Source: Gemmataceae bacterium
GTDB lineage: Bacteria > Planctomycetota > Planctomycetia > Gemmatales > Gemmataceae
Direction of reading: 5' to 3'
DNA length: 60,429 nucleotides
Assembly: GCA_019748295.1 (NCBI GenBank)
Contig: JAIEPT010000007.1
Location: forward strand, 1 to 60,429
Under the pieces are notes generated by a model, which ran no database searches, was not told where the DNA came from, and worked only from the letters and a program-made list of their open reading frames with translations. This document shows, piece by piece, positions 33,241 to 43,396 of this stretch. Numbering within the stretch: the stretch's first letter is position 1; each line of letters opens with the position of its first letter. The position numbers and the translations under genes were made by a program.

Positions 33241-34782
33241 TTACTCCGTGCTGCCGATGGCGGCGGCGTAGTCGGCGAAGGTGCGGAAGTATTCGGTGAG
33301 CGACTCGATTACTTTGGCCTGGGCCTGTGCGGCGGCGAGTTCGCGTAAGTTCACTTCGAGCAAATTGGATTGGCCGAGTCGAAACCGCTCGCGTTCCAGT
33401 TCCGCCACCCTTTGCGAAACCTTCAACTCTTGCACGGCTCGCGTCCAGCGCTGGTACGTGCGGTCGAGGCCGGAGACGGCGTCTTGCACTTCGGCGCGGA
33501 TCTGATCCCGAGCAAAACGCTCCTGGGCCGTCAACTGAGCGATCTGGCCCTGTGCCATCTGCACGCGGCCTCTCGCTTCGCGTCGCTGAAGCGGGAGGTC
33601 GAGGGATACGAATCCTTCGAACGTGGAAAGATCGGGAGCCAAACTTCCCGAACCCTTTTTCGCTTCGCCCATGTCCTGAGCGCCGGCGAAACCGGCATTG
33701 AGCCCGGGGAGCGTTTGATTCTGAGCGAGGGCCAAATCGACGCCTGCCCGTTCGCGAAGCAGGCCGAAGCGAACCAGTTCGGGCCGTTGGCTGAACGCGA
33801 TCTCCACGCTCTCGGCCAGCTTGTCGGCCTGCGGAATCGGCGGAGCACTCGTCGGGAAGCCTTTCGGCAAACGGGATGCGTCAGGCACGACCGGGTTGCC
33901 CGCATCATCCCTCAGGAAGAGGGAGACTTCGAACGACGCTTGCTGCCAGCGCCGCTCCGTGCCGAACAGCGCCCCTTCGCGTTCGGCCAAGATGCGGCGA
34001 CCATCGATCACGACGAACTCGTTGACCTGTCCCTGCTTGAATTGCAGTTCGAGTCCCTTCTGCCTTTCCATGGCGATTCGGTTGAGCGCATCGGCGACGC
34101 GATACTGCTCGCCCACGCCGACCCAGTTCCAATAGGTCTTGGTCGCGTTGCGATGGTAGTCGAGCCTTGCCCGGCGGATGACGGGATCGGCGATGTTCCG
34201 CTGAATCTGGGCCTGACGCAGCGCGGCCCTGCGTCGGTCGATGGCGCTGTCGCGCAACAGAGGAAGCTGGATGCCGGCGCGGGCTTCGCCTCCCGTGGCG
34301 GTGTAGCGGTCGCCGTAGTAGACGGGGAAGCTGCCGAATCCGAAGCGATAGCCCGTGAAGATGCTGCCGCCTCCCGCCGCGAGCGGTTGCTCGGCGAGGA
34401 TGTCGAAGCGGTCGTTCTCGAACGAGCCGAATTGGTTGGTGTATTTGCTGCGCAAATTGAGGTCGAAAGCTCCCTCCGCGGCGAGCACTTGACCCGCGGC
34501 GATGACGCGATCCTGTTCCACTGCGAGCAATAGCGGGAAGTGCCGTTCCACGCTGTCGCGCACTTCTTTGGGTGTAAGCGGAACCTCGGAACCCGGTTGC
34601 TCGACAAGGCCCAACCGCGGCGCAGCGGGGAGTTCGGCGGGCGTGGTCCCGGTTTCGACGGGTTCGGGAGTCAGCAGGCGAGCGCGGATGAATGCGTCCT
34701 CGGGCAGCGGCGAGGCACATCCTCCAACGATCATTCCCAGTGCGATCCCCCAAACCCGCGACGATAGGAGCCGCAGGCGCAT
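33241..34782 (-). CDS. TolC-like outer-membrane efflux lipoprotein
   Basis: Outer-membrane channel partner of the adaptor and exporter upstream. A lipobox is visible (IALGMIVGGCAS). The mature part has two long helical repeats typical of OEP proteins (LRQAQIQRNIADPVIRRARLDYHRNATKTYWNW and RIAMERQKGLELQFKQGQVNEF). A second half follows with RELAAAQAQAKVIESLTEYFRTFADYAAAIG. Length 513. Its start is three bases after the stop of the HlyD gene, so both share one message. Confidence 0.85.
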   Translation of the reverse strand: MRLRLLSSRVWGIALGMIVGGCASPLPEDAFIRARLLTPEPVETGTTPAELPAAPRLGLVEQPGSEVPLTPKEVRDSVERHFPLLLAVEQDRVIAAGQVLAAEGAFDLNLRSKYTNQFGSFENDRFDILAEQPLAAGGGSIFTGYRFGFGSFPVYYGDRYTATGGEARAGIQLPLLRDSAIDRRRAALRQAQIQRNIADPVIRRARLDYHRNATKTYWNWVGVGEQYRVADALNRIAMERQKGLELQFKQGQVNEFVVIDGRRILAEREGALFGTERRWQQASFEVSLFLRDDAGNPVVPDASRLPKGFPTSAPPIPQADKLAESVEIAFSQRPELVRFGLLRERAGVDLALAQNQTLPGLNAGFAGAQDMGEAKKGSGSLAPDLSTFEGFVSLDLPLQRREARGRVQMAQGQIAQLTAQERFARDQIRAEVQDAVSGLDRTYQRWTRAVQELKVSQRVAELERERFRLGQSNLLEVNLRELAAAQAQAKVIESLTEYFRTFADYAAAIGSTE

Positions 34783-34785
34783 GAC

Positions 34786-36294
34786 TCACTTCCTTGTCTT
34801 GGTCTTCACGGGCCCGAAGGGCTGCCCCTGCTTGTCGTCCTTGACTTCGCGAACCGGCGGAAAGCCGTTGAGCTGCCGCCACAGTTCCCAGCCCAGCCGA
34901 ACCTCGGAGAGGAGAACCCATCCCTGAGTGCGGACCCCTTGCCTCAGGAAGTCCTGATTCGGCCAAGGTTGTTCATCCGGATCAGGTTCGACGAGGACTC
35001 GGAACTGCCCCTTTTCGTTCGCGGTCGGATCCACCAGATACACTCTTCCCCCGAAGGTGCCGATCGCCACCGAAGGCCATCCGACGAACTGAACCGCCGG
35101 CCAACCTTCGAATTGCAGGCGAGCGCGATCGCCTTTTCGCAGCAGCGGAAGGTCATTTCCATCCACGAAAAGCTCGGCGACGATACCGGGGTGAGTTCGA
35201 ACCGTCAAGGGATCCTCCGCATACACCGAAACGGCCGGCGAAATCATCGCCCCCGGGAACGTCGGCATGGCCGCGAAACCAACCCACTCGGCGACTTCCG
35301 CCAGGTCGAAGTTGCGCATCTCCTTGAGGGCCGAATCTTTGATGTCGGGAACGAGCACGGCGAGGCGTTCGCCCGGCCTTACCAGTTGCCCCCCTTGTTC
35401 CGCATTTGCCAGGAGCCGGAAGATGATGCCATCGACCGGGGCATCCACATATTGGGCACGTTGCCGTGCGATGCGGACTTCGATCTGCGCCTTGTCGCGC
35501 CGGACCCCGGCGACGTCCGATTCGGCGCTTCGGCGACTGGCGTTTTCCAGGTTGATCATCGCTTTGGTGTCTTCGTCGATCTTGGAGACGCCGTCGGTTG
35601 CCGCCCGTTCGCTGGCTTCCGTGAGCTTCAGCTTTGCCTGCCCCTGCTTCACCTTCGCTTGAGCCGTCTCCAGTTGCTGCAACGCGACTTCCACATCCCG
35701 CTTCGATGCGAGTCCGCCGGTCGGATTCTCGAACAATTCTTTCTGACGCCGATAGTTCGGGATCGCCGCATCGACGACCGCTTGCGCTTCGAGAATCTCT
35801 TCCTTGGTTGCTTGCACCCGCGCCTGCTCCTGGCGCAAGATGCTCCCCTGGACCGCCAGAGCGAGATCGCGCGAGTTCGACAGATTGCGGATCCGCGCCT
35901 CGATGTCTCGCACCCGCCCCTCGGCGGCACGCATGCGATCCAGGATCGCGCGTTCTTCATCCAACAGGCGAAGCTCGAGATTCGGGTCGTTGTCCACCAT
36001 CTCGACGATGCGCTGCCCCGCGCGAACTCGATCTCCTTCCACGACGCGCCATTTCTTGACCCGCCCTTCGATCGGCGAAACCAAAAACTGCGGCCTCTGG
36101 ACGGGATTGAAGGCGATCGCCTTGCCGGTGCCGTGGATGGTTTGCGTCCATGGGATGAAGAGGAGCGCGAAAGGAAGGACGAGGATCGCAACCAGCAAAA
36201 CGCGCGAAAGCCGTCGGGTGAACCGCGGCGTCCGCGCCAGCTCCTGCGCCGGCAACACGGTTGCGCCGTAGGTGGAGATGCGGTGATCGGCCAT
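34786..36294 (-). CDS. HlyD-type membrane fusion protein
   Basis: Periplasmic adaptor joining the ABC exporter to the TolC-like channel. One membrane segment near residues 31-50 (LLVAILVLPFALLFIPW) is followed by FLVSPIEGRVKKWRVVEGDRVRAGQRIVEMVD, the half lipoyl motif. A long coiled coil (residues 110-290) and the second half motif DAPVDGIIFRLLANAEQGGQLVRPGERLAVLV come next, then a beta-barrel C-terminus. Length 502. Start ATG 36294 chosen with AAGGA upstream; the open frame runs into the repeat element. Confidence 0.87.
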   Translation of the reverse strand: MADHRISTYGATVLPAQELARTPRFTRRLSRVLLVAILVLPFALLFIPWTQTIHGTGKAIAFNPVQRPQFLVSPIEGRVKKWRVVEGDRVRAGQRIVEMVDNDPNLELRLLDEERAILDRMRAAEGRVRDIEARIRNLSNSRDLALAVQGSILRQEQARVQATKEEILEAQAVVDAAIPNYRRQKELFENPTGGLASKRDVEVALQQLETAQAKVKQGQAKLKLTEASERAATDGVSKIDEDTKAMINLENASRRSAESDVAGVRRDKAQIEVRIARQRAQYVDAPVDGIIFRLLANAEQGGQLVRPGERLAVLVPDIKDSALKEMRNFDLAEVAEWVGFAAMPTFPGAMISPAVSVYAEDPLTVRTHPGIVAELFVDGNDLPLLRKGDRARLQFEGWPAVQFVGWPSVAIGTFGGRVYLVDPTANEKGQFRVLVEPDPDEQPWPNQDFLRQGVRTQGWVLLSEVRLGWELWRQLNGFPPVREVKDDKQGQPFGPVKTKTRK

Positions 36295-36315
36295 GTCGAT
36301 AGATCCTTGCCAGAT

Positions 36316-36502
36316 GGTGGTCCTCACGCTCCGCGTGAGGTCAGCGGCGATGCGAGGGCAGACGGTCGTGGAAACAAGTTCATTAACTTGTTTGAAATGA
36401 CCTCTAGGCAGCCCATACCGACAAGTTCATAAACTTGTCGCCACGAAAGGCAAGCGGCCTGACTTCGCATCGCAGCTGACCTCACGCGGAGCGTGAGGAC
36501 TG
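36316..36502. mobile_element. Inverted-repeat element, family C (copy 2)
   Basis: Same arms as copy 1, with the inner hairpins in inverted order. It separates the ABC exporter gene from the HlyD gene. It is inserted 22 bases upstream of the HlyD start and 12 bases after the ABC stop. Confidence 0.65.
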
Positions 36503-36513
36503 CTTCCTCTCGT

Positions 36514-38256
36514 CTATTTCCGCGGCCGCCCCAAGGCGGCTTTCCAATCGCACATGTCGGCAACCGCCTCGTTGTGCGTGATCACCAGCAGCGTCCACGG
36601 CATGCTGCGATGGAGCACGGTAGGCAACACGCGCTCCCGAACCGAGGCGTCCATCGCATCGAGAGATTCGTCGAGGACGAGCAGCCGCGGCTTCGCGACG
36701 ATGGCGCGAGCGATCATCAGCCGTTCGGTTTGGCCGAGCGAAAGCGGTCTGCCGCCCACAGTCAGGCGCGTCTGCAAACCGTCGGGCATGCCGAGGACGT
36801 CGTCGAGCAAACAGACGGCGCTCAACGCATCACGCACGTCGGCCATGCTGAGCTGCGTTCGGCCCATGCGAACGTTGTCGACGATCGAACCTTCGAAAAC
36901 CTCGAGATTCGAGACGACCGCGACCTGTTCGCGCAGCGATTCCAGCGTCATGTCTCGAAGATCCTGCCCGTCGAACTGGATGTGTCCATCGGTGGGCGTC
37001 CGCATGCCGAAGAGAAGTTCCACCACCGTCGTCTTGCCCGCCCCGTTCGGCCCAAAGATGGCGACGCGCTCGCCGGGCGCAACCTTCATCGAGAAGCGAT
37101 CCAGAACCATTCGGAGGCCGGGGCGATAGCGGAAGCTGACATTGGAAAACTCGACCGCGGCAGGTTGCGTGCTTTGCGCCGCCGCGGTCCCGGTCGCCCG
37201 TTCGAGCGGCAGGTCTTGAAGGTGGCCGAGCTTGTCCACGGCGGCGAGCAGGTCGTAGTAGCTTTCGAGCTGTTTGCCGAGCTTGGGAAAGGACGTCACC
37301 ACCATCGTGACGACGATCTCGGCCGCCACCAGTTGCCCCAGCGTGAGTTGCCCCTGAATGACGAGATACCCGCCGATCGCCAGGAGCAGGGCATTGGCGG
37401 AAGCTTGCAGAAGCAGCGTGAAGCCGAACTGCCGAAGCACGATGCCGAAGTGTTCATGCCGAGCGAGGAGGTACTCGCGGACCAACTGATCGCCGCGTTC
37501 GATGGCGAGCTTGGGTCCGCCGCCCAGTTTGAAGGCGATCGGGTTGCGAGCGAGTTCCTCCATCCAACTGGCGACGCGATATTTGGCAAGCGACTCGTCG
37601 ATCGCCGTTCTTACCCCGCCGCGGCCCAGGACGAAGACGATGAACACCAGCGACGCGATGAGGAAAACATCGAATCCCAGCAAGGCCTCGTGATAGGCCG
37701 CCAGCAAGATGAGGCCGATAAGGGTTTGAAGGGCGACGGTGATGCCGTCCAAAAGGAGCGTGGCCGCCGCCTTTTGAACCGTGAGGACGTCGAAGAAGCG
37801 ATTAACCAGTTCGGGTCCGTGCTGATCATCAAAAGCTTTGAGTTCCACCCGCGGCAATCGATAGGCGAGATCGGCCACGACTTTGGCGAACACGCGCTGC
37901 TGCAGATACTCCACCACGACTGTTTGCAGAATGCGAATCAGCGCAGCGAGGACAAGGCAGACGAAAAGGACGACGCAAAGAACCAGAAGCTGTTGGGTCA
38001 ACGTCGCCATCGCGACCGTGTTGACGACCGCCATCGCGGTGAGGGGAACGGCAAGACTCAAGATGCCGACGGCGATGGCGTAGATCGTGACGACCCAAAC
38101 GTCGCGCTTTTCCTGCTTGAGCAATCGCAGCAAGCGGACGATCGGCGAGGGCCCATGATGCCCTCCGTGATCCGGATCGTCATGTGGAGCAGAGATCCAC
38201 ATGGTAGTGGGGGGCAAAACTTGGGAACCGGTGGTATCGGTGCTGGAATCGCTCAA
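36514..38256 (-). CDS. ABC exporter, fused membrane and ATPase domains
   Basis: Type I secretion or peptide exporter. About five to six hydrophobic segments lie within residues 50-330. The nucleotide-binding domain starts near 350: FSNVSFRYRPG, Walker A GPNGAGKTTVVELLFG, signature LSLGQTERLMIARAI, Walker B RLLVLDESLDAMD and switch His in VITHNEAVADM. All catalytic residues are intact. Length 580. No C39 peptidase domain is present at the N-terminus, which opens with acidic and His residues. Followed by HlyD and TolC-like genes; substrate unknown. Confidence 0.9.
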   Translation of the reverse strand: MSDSSTDTTGSQVLPPTTMWISAPHDDPDHGGHHGPSPIVRLLRLLKQEKRDVWVVTIYAIAVGILSLAVPLTAMAVVNTVAMATLTQQLLVLCVVLFVCLVLAALIRILQTVVVEYLQQRVFAKVVADLAYRLPRVELKAFDDQHGPELVNRFFDVLTVQKAAATLLLDGITVALQTLIGLILLAAYHEALLGFDVFLIASLVFIVFVLGRGGVRTAIDESLAKYRVASWMEELARNPIAFKLGGGPKLAIERGDQLVREYLLARHEHFGIVLRQFGFTLLLQASANALLLAIGGYLVIQGQLTLGQLVAAEIVVTMVVTSFPKLGKQLESYYDLLAAVDKLGHLQDLPLERATGTAAAQSTQPAAVEFSNVSFRYRPGLRMVLDRFSMKVAPGERVAIFGPNGAGKTTVVELLFGMRTPTDGHIQFDGQDLRDMTLESLREQVAVVSNLEVFEGSIVDNVRMGRTQLSMADVRDALSAVCLLDDVLGMPDGLQTRLTVGGRPLSLGQTERLMIARAIVAKPRLLVLDESLDAMDASVRERVLPTVLHRSMPWTLLVITHNEAVADMCDWKAALGRPRK

Positions 38257-38702
38257 AAGAACCTCCGGGGATATTCAGAGGCAGTTTAGGCCTGCTTCGA
38301 TGCGTTTTCTAGCGGATCATTAAGAAATCGCAAGATTTATTGGTTGAGATAAACGCAACGGATCGGCAGGTGCTAATTACTGGTCAAATCCTGGCGAGCC
38401 GGGAGCGTTAATAACGCTCCCGGCTCGCCATGAATGGAACGAGGCCGGTACCGTTCGCTCGAAGATCCAGACACCCCATTCGCGAGGATGCAGTTCCGCT
38501 TCCGAGCGGGCCGTTCACAACGCTGGCGACTCCCCCCTGAACATCTTTCCGCCAATTTGCCGGAAAAATTGCTTCCTCCGGAAAAATATCCCATGTTTGG
38601 GCAGCTACGACCAGTCCTCGGCTGGCGCCCCCGTTCCCCACGGTCGCCGGCCCGACGTTCGGATTCGTCCCGGAAACTCCTATTTCCCTCAGGAGCGGCA
38701 TC
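38257..38702. other. Divergent intergenic region with a perfect hairpin
   Basis: 38393-38429 is a perfect 18-base-arm palindrome (GGCGAGCCGGGAGCGTTA). The region must hold promoters for the ABC exporter and the FAD oxidoreductase. The part around 38280-38390 is AT-richer. No gene visible. Confidence 0.6.
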
Positions 38703-40211
38703 ATGCGAGTTGCAGTCATCGGCGCGGGCGCGGCAGGCATCACGGCGGCTTACGAACTGGCCAAGGGCGGAGCCGAAGTCGATGTCTACGAAGCCGGCGA
38801 CGCCGCGGGCGGACTCGCTCGCACCATCGATCTCTGGGGCCAAAAAGTCGATCTCGGCCCCCATCGCTTTTTCTCCAATGATCTCCGCGTCAACAAGCTT
38901 TGGCTCGAAGTGGTCGGCCAAGACTACGACATGGTCGATCGCCTCACTCGCATCTACTACAAGAAACGCTTTTTCGACTACCCGCTGAAGCCGGCCAACG
39001 CCCTGTGGAATATGGGCATCTTCAAGGCCGTCCGCTGCGTGTTGAGCTACTTCAAGGAAAAGATCAAGCCTTCGTTCAAGGAAGGGCAGGACGAAACCTT
39101 CGAGTCATGGGTCGTCGGTCGCTTCGGCCGGCAGCTCTTCGACATGTTCTTCAAGTCGTATAGCGAAAAGCTCTGGGGCATTCGCTGCGACGAACTCGAC
39201 GCCGACTTCGCCGCCCAACGCATCAAGAAATTCTCGCTCGGCGAAGCGATCAAATCCGCCCTCGGCTTCGGCAAAAGCAAGCACAAGACCCTCGTCGATC
39301 AGTTCGCCTTCCCGCTCGAAGGGACTGGCGTCGTCTACGAACGCATGGCGAAGAAAGTGGAAGAACTCGGCGGCAACGTCTACCTCAACACGCCCGTTCG
39401 CCGCATTCTGCATGAAAACAAGAAGGTCTACGGCCTCGAACTCACGACCGGCGAAACCCGCCGCTACGACCACGTCATCTCGACGATGCCGTTCACGCTG
39501 CTCGTGAAGGGCCTCGGCGACCTGCCGGTGGATATCGAATACGCGGTCGATCAACTCAAGTTCCGCAACACCGTCCTCGTGTACCTGAACGTCGCGGGGA
39601 AGGATATGTTCAAGGATCAGTGGCTTTACATCCACTCGCCCGACCTCGGCACGGGCCGGGTCACGAACTTCTGCAACTGGGTGCCGCAGATCAACGGCAA
39701 CTCGCCGAACACGATCCTCGCGCTCGAATACTGGTGCTACGACGAAGACGCCATGTGGAAGGGGAAGGACGAAGACCTGATCGCGCAAGCGACCAAGGAA
39801 ATGCGTTCGACAGGCCTCATCGGCGACGCCGAGGTGCTCGAAGGCAAAGTATGGCGCATCAAGCGTTGCTACCCGGTCTATGGTCGCGGCTACAAGCAGT
39901 TCCTCGAACCGGTCGTCGAACATCTGAAGCAATACGAAGGCATCACGCCGATCGGCCGCTACGGTTCGTTCAAGTACAACAACCAGGATCACAGCATCCT
40001 CATGGGCCTGCTCGCCGCCGAGAATCTGCTGCACGGCACGCAACATGATCTGTGGCAGGTGAACACGGACTACAGCACCTATCAGGAATCCGCGACGATC
40101 ACGAAGACGGGCCTCGTCCGCCAGGGCGAGACCGAACCGATGGTGCTGCCCCGCACGACGCCCCTTCCGCTTCGCAATCGGACCGAGAAGGAAGAGCCCG
40201 TCCACGCATAA
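38703..40211 (+). CDS. FAD/NAD(P)-dependent oxidoreductase, UDP-galactopyranose-mutase-like
   Basis: Flavoprotein with an N-terminal Rossmann motif (VAVIGAGAAGITAAYEL) and the amine-oxidase/UGM segment ARTIDLWGQKVDLGPHRFF. YSEKLWGIRCDELDADFAAQRIKKFSL is a block shared with protoporphyrinogen-oxidase-like and UGM-like proteins. FPLEGTGVVYERMAKKVEELGG and the closing YNNQDHSILMGLLAAENL supply the FAD-binding C-terminus. Length 502. Preceded by AGGAG at good distance. Possible role in sugar or carotenoid-like metabolism; the neighbours do not tell. Confidence 0.8.
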   Translation: MRVAVIGAGAAGITAAYELAKGGAEVDVYEAGDAAGGLARTIDLWGQKVDLGPHRFFSNDLRVNKLWLEVVGQDYDMVDRLTRIYYKKRFFDYPLKPANALWNMGIFKAVRCVLSYFKEKIKPSFKEGQDETFESWVVGRFGRQLFDMFFKSYSEKLWGIRCDELDADFAAQRIKKFSLGEAIKSALGFGKSKHKTLVDQFAFPLEGTGVVYERMAKKVEELGGNVYLNTPVRRILHENKKVYGLELTTGETRRYDHVISTMPFTLLVKGLGDLPVDIEYAVDQLKFRNTVLVYLNVAGKDMFKDQWLYIHSPDLGTGRVTNFCNWVPQINGNSPNTILALEYWCYDEDAMWKGKDEDLIAQATKEMRSTGLIGDAEVLEGKVWRIKRCYPVYGRGYKQFLEPVVEHLKQYEGITPIGRYGSFKYNNQDHSILMGLLAAENLLHGTQHDLWQVNTDYSTYQESATITKTGLVRQGETEPMVLPRTTPLPLRNRTEKEEPVHA

Positions 40212-40371
40212 GGCGAGCGGCAGGAGATAGCCTACCTCCCTCTCCCTCCGGAAGAGAGTTGGAGTGAGGCGTGCGTCGTGGCGTTGGGCAATTTCAGAGC
40301 CCCAGCGCCAGCGAGGGTTTCGCAGCATCCCGAGGCGATCACGCGAAACCCTCGCTGGCGCTCGGGCTCTG
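40209..40371. repeat. Family E/D arm and palindrome (family M)
   Basis: 40209-40271 has AAGGCGAGCGGCAGGAGA followed by a CTCCCTCTCC/GGAAGAG hairpin. 40295-40371 is a palindrome with arms CAGAGCCCCAGCGCCAGCGA and complement. Confidence 0.8.
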
Positions 40372-40543
40372 ACGTTGCGCGAAAAAAAGGCGATCTCACC
40401 GATCTCACCCGATCTCATTCCAACCCCCTTCTGATTTCCATCCGCAAGCAGCCGTCTCGCTGCGACCGTTGCGTTTGCCTGGCCGCATCGGTAAGGTGAA
40501 ACGTCCGTTCATTGCGCATGCGCCTGCATCTTGAGATACCTCC

Positions 40544-43213
40544 ATGCCTCGTTTTCTGTCGCTCCTGGCGATTCTGATCGCCGCTCCCTTGGCCTCCGCT
40601 CAAGGTTCGTCGGCCGACGCTCGCAAGGCGTTGCTTCTCGGCAATTATGCCGAGGCGCGCGAGAGCTACGAGTTGCTGCTGAAGAACCCAAAGCTGCTCG
40701 TCCCGGCAACCGTCGGTGCGAGCCGGGCGATGCAGTATGAGGGGGAGTGGGATTCGGCCCTCAAGATCGTGGAAGACGGGATCAAGAAAGCGCCCAACGA
40801 TCATGCGTTGCTCGCCCGCCAGGCCGAACTGCTCTACCTGCGGGGCAAATGGGAGGACGCGGAAAAGTCGGCCCGCAAGGCGATCGAAGCGAAGGACGAT
40901 CAATTTCTCGCCCGCTGGATCATCGGCCAAATCGAACGGGACCGGGGCGATTGGACCAAGGCGGACGAGGAGTTTCGCTGGTTCATCCGCACCTATTCCA
41001 AACGCAGCGACGACGACATGGAGATCAGCGACCCCGAGGAACTTCTTTATGTAGGCCTCGCGGCGGCTGAGCGGGCTCGCTACCACCATTTGGCCGACCA
41101 GTTCGAGTTCGTGATTCAAGAGGTGTGGGGCGAGGCGGTCAAGAAGGACAAACTGTATTGGCCCGCCGAGCACGAGATCGCGAAGCTGTTCCAAGAGAAG
41201 TTCAACAAGGCCGCCGCCAATCGCGCGTTCGACCGCACGCTGAAGATCAACCCCCGCGCGGCCGAGACGCTCACCTCGAAGGGATACGCGGCTCTTGATC
41301 GGCTCGAGATCAAAGACGCCGAGAACTACGTCAACCAGGCACTGAAGGTCAATCCCAAGCTGCCGGAGGCGCTGCGGCTTTTGGCGGATGTGCAGGTTTT
41401 TGGCGGCGAAATGGCGGCGGCGCGTAAATCGCTGGAAACCGCCCGCGGCATCAATCCGCGCGATGAGGAGACGCTGGCCCGCATCGCTGCCCTTGCTCTA
41501 TCCGAACGGAAGGAAGCGGAGTTCGCGAAGATCGTCAAAGAGGTCGAGGCGTTCAATCCCAAGCCCGCCGTCTTCTGGAACGAAGTCGGCGGCCAACTCG
41601 ATAGCCGCAAGCTCTACTTCGATGCCGAGAAGATGTACCTCAAGGCCGCCGATCTGCAGCCGCGCATGGCCGCCGCGAAGACCGGGCTAGGCATGCTCTA
41701 CATGCGGCTCGGCAAAGAAGACGAGGCCCGCAAGCACCTTGATGCCGCGTTCGCCGCCGATGCGTTCAACGTCCGCGTCAGCAACACGCTCAAAGTGCTC
41801 GACCACCTCAACAGTTACAAGACCGTGAAGACGCCGCACTACATCATTCGCTTCGACGAGAAGAACGACAAAATTCTCGCGAATTTCCTCGCGAAACGGC
41901 TTGAAGACATTCACAAGGAATTCGAGGCGAAGTTCGACTTCAAGCCGAAAGAGCCGTATTTGATCGAAGTCTTCAACAAGCATGAAATGTTTTCCGGCCG
42001 AGTGGTCGCCCTGCCCGACTTGCACACGATTGGCGCCTGCACGGGGCGGATGGTGGCGATGGTGTCGCCACGCGACAAGTCGCGAGTCATCGACAAGCCG
42101 TTCAACTGGAACCGCGTGATGCGGCATGAAATCGTCCACCTCTTCAACCTCGAACAGACGGAGTTTCGCATCCCGCACTGGTTCACCGAAGGCTTGGCCG
42201 TTTCGCTCGAAGGAGATGGCGCCTACCCGCCGCGCTGGAACAGGCTGCTCGTCGAGAAGATGCAGGCGAAAGAACTGCTGAACCTCGACAACATCCTGCT
42301 CGGCTTCGCTCGCCCGCGCAGCCCCGACGAATGGCAGCAGGCCTACATGCAAAGCTTGCTGTATGTCCATTTCCTCGTCGAGAAGCATGGCGAGAAGGCC
42401 GTCGGCAAGCTGTTGGCCGCCTATGCGGAGGGGCTTGAAACCGACTCGGCGCTGAAGAAGGCGACCGGCGAATCGAAGGCGCAATTCGAGAAGGGCTATC
42501 TCGCCTTCCTCGATGCCCGCGTCGCCAAGCTCAATCCCGGCAACGTCGCGGCCGGCAAGGCGATGACGCTCAAGGAGCTTCGCGAAGCTCACAAAAGGAA
42601 CGCGGAAGACGCCGACATCGCCGCTCAACTCGCTGAGAAGCTGTATCGCATCGGCGAAACGAAAGAGGCGAAAGTCCTGGTGGACGAGGCCCTCACCGCC
42701 AAGCGGAACCATCCCCTCGCGGCCTACGTGAAAGCGCTGATCCTCATCGGCGAGAAGGAATCGGACTTCGCGTTCAACGTCCTCGAAGCGGCCGTGAAGG
42801 AGAACCCGACCGACGCCAAGGCGATTCGGCTTCTCGGCAAGTTGCAGTTCGAGAAGAAGAACTTCGCCCAGGCGGCCGAGATCCTGGAACAGGGACGCAA
42901 GCTGCAGCCGAACGAACCAAGCTGGCAGGTGCAGCTCGCCAAGATCTACCTTCAACTCGACGACAAGGACAAGCTGGCGGAGTTGCTCGTCGATGTCGTG
43001 AAACACGATCCGGACGATCTTCAGATTCGCAAGAAGCTGGCGAAGATTTTCGAGGATAAGGGGAACCACGCTGAGATGGAGAAGTACGCCCTCCAAGGAC
43101 TCGAGATCGATGTCCTGGATGCCGAAAGCCAGCGCATGTGGCTCGCGGCTCTCGAAGCCCAGGGCAAGAGGGAGGCGCTAGCGGAGGCGAAGAAGATTCT
43201 GGAGAAGGATTGA
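40544..43213 (+). CDS. Exported TPR protein with metallopeptidase (gluzincin) core
   Basis: A signal peptide is visible (FLSLLAILIAAPLASAQ). Residues 25-410 are TPR-like repeats (AEARESYELLLKNPK, AEKMYLKAADLQPRMAAAKTGLGMLY). A zinc-peptidase region follows: HEIVH at about residue 528 (HExxH) and HWFTEGLAVSLEGD near 545, where Glu is the third ligand of gluzincins. Residues 640-889 are more TPRs. Length 889. Such planctomycete proteins are annotated peptidase-MA-like. Preceded by a palindrome cluster; no operon partner. Confidence 0.82.
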   Translation: MPRFLSLLAILIAAPLASAQGSSADARKALLLGNYAEARESYELLLKNPKLLVPATVGASRAMQYEGEWDSALKIVEDGIKKAPNDHALLARQAELLYLRGKWEDAEKSARKAIEAKDDQFLARWIIGQIERDRGDWTKADEEFRWFIRTYSKRSDDDMEISDPEELLYVGLAAAERARYHHLADQFEFVIQEVWGEAVKKDKLYWPAEHEIAKLFQEKFNKAAANRAFDRTLKINPRAAETLTSKGYAALDRLEIKDAENYVNQALKVNPKLPEALRLLADVQVFGGEMAAARKSLETARGINPRDEETLARIAALALSERKEAEFAKIVKEVEAFNPKPAVFWNEVGGQLDSRKLYFDAEKMYLKAADLQPRMAAAKTGLGMLYMRLGKEDEARKHLDAAFAADAFNVRVSNTLKVLDHLNSYKTVKTPHYIIRFDEKNDKILANFLAKRLEDIHKEFEAKFDFKPKEPYLIEVFNKHEMFSGRVVALPDLHTIGACTGRMVAMVSPRDKSRVIDKPFNWNRVMRHEIVHLFNLEQTEFRIPHWFTEGLAVSLEGDGAYPPRWNRLLVEKMQAKELLNLDNILLGFARPRSPDEWQQAYMQSLLYVHFLVEKHGEKAVGKLLAAYAEGLETDSALKKATGESKAQFEKGYLAFLDARVAKLNPGNVAAGKAMTLKELREAHKRNAEDADIAAQLAEKLYRIGETKEAKVLVDEALTAKRNHPLAAYVKALILIGEKESDFAFNVLEAAVKENPTDAKAIRLLGKLQFEKKNFAQAAEILEQGRKLQPNEPSWQVQLAKIYLQLDDKDKLAELLVDVVKHDPDDLQIRKKLAKIFEDKGNHAEMEKYALQGLEIDVLDAESQRMWLAALEAQGKREALAEAKKILEKD

Positions 43214-43396
43214 GGCGGCAGCGAAAACCGGCAATTGGAGGGCGAGGCGCCTCGCCTTCCGCCGTGCACAACTGTAGAAGGGAACTTGCATCTGACGTCA
43301 TCGGCTTCCCAGCCCCGTTCACGGGGCTGGGAAGCGGGTTACGTCGATCTCAGCTTTTCTTTGGCAGGTGCGGCAAATGTTGCGGGCGGACGGGAC
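43214..43396. other. Short gap before the family A repeat
   Basis: 183 bases after the metallopeptidase stop with a small hairpin (CCAGCCCCGTTCACGGGGCTGG near 43310). No gene seen. Confidence 0.5.

Noticed and set aside
36493..38289. 598-codon open frame on the plus strand
   Set aside because: Antisense to the ABC exporter with intact Walker and signature motifs. No domain in the plus frame.
39105..40418. 437-codon minus-strand open frame
   Set aside because: Shadow of the FAD oxidoreductase gene and partly of repeats.
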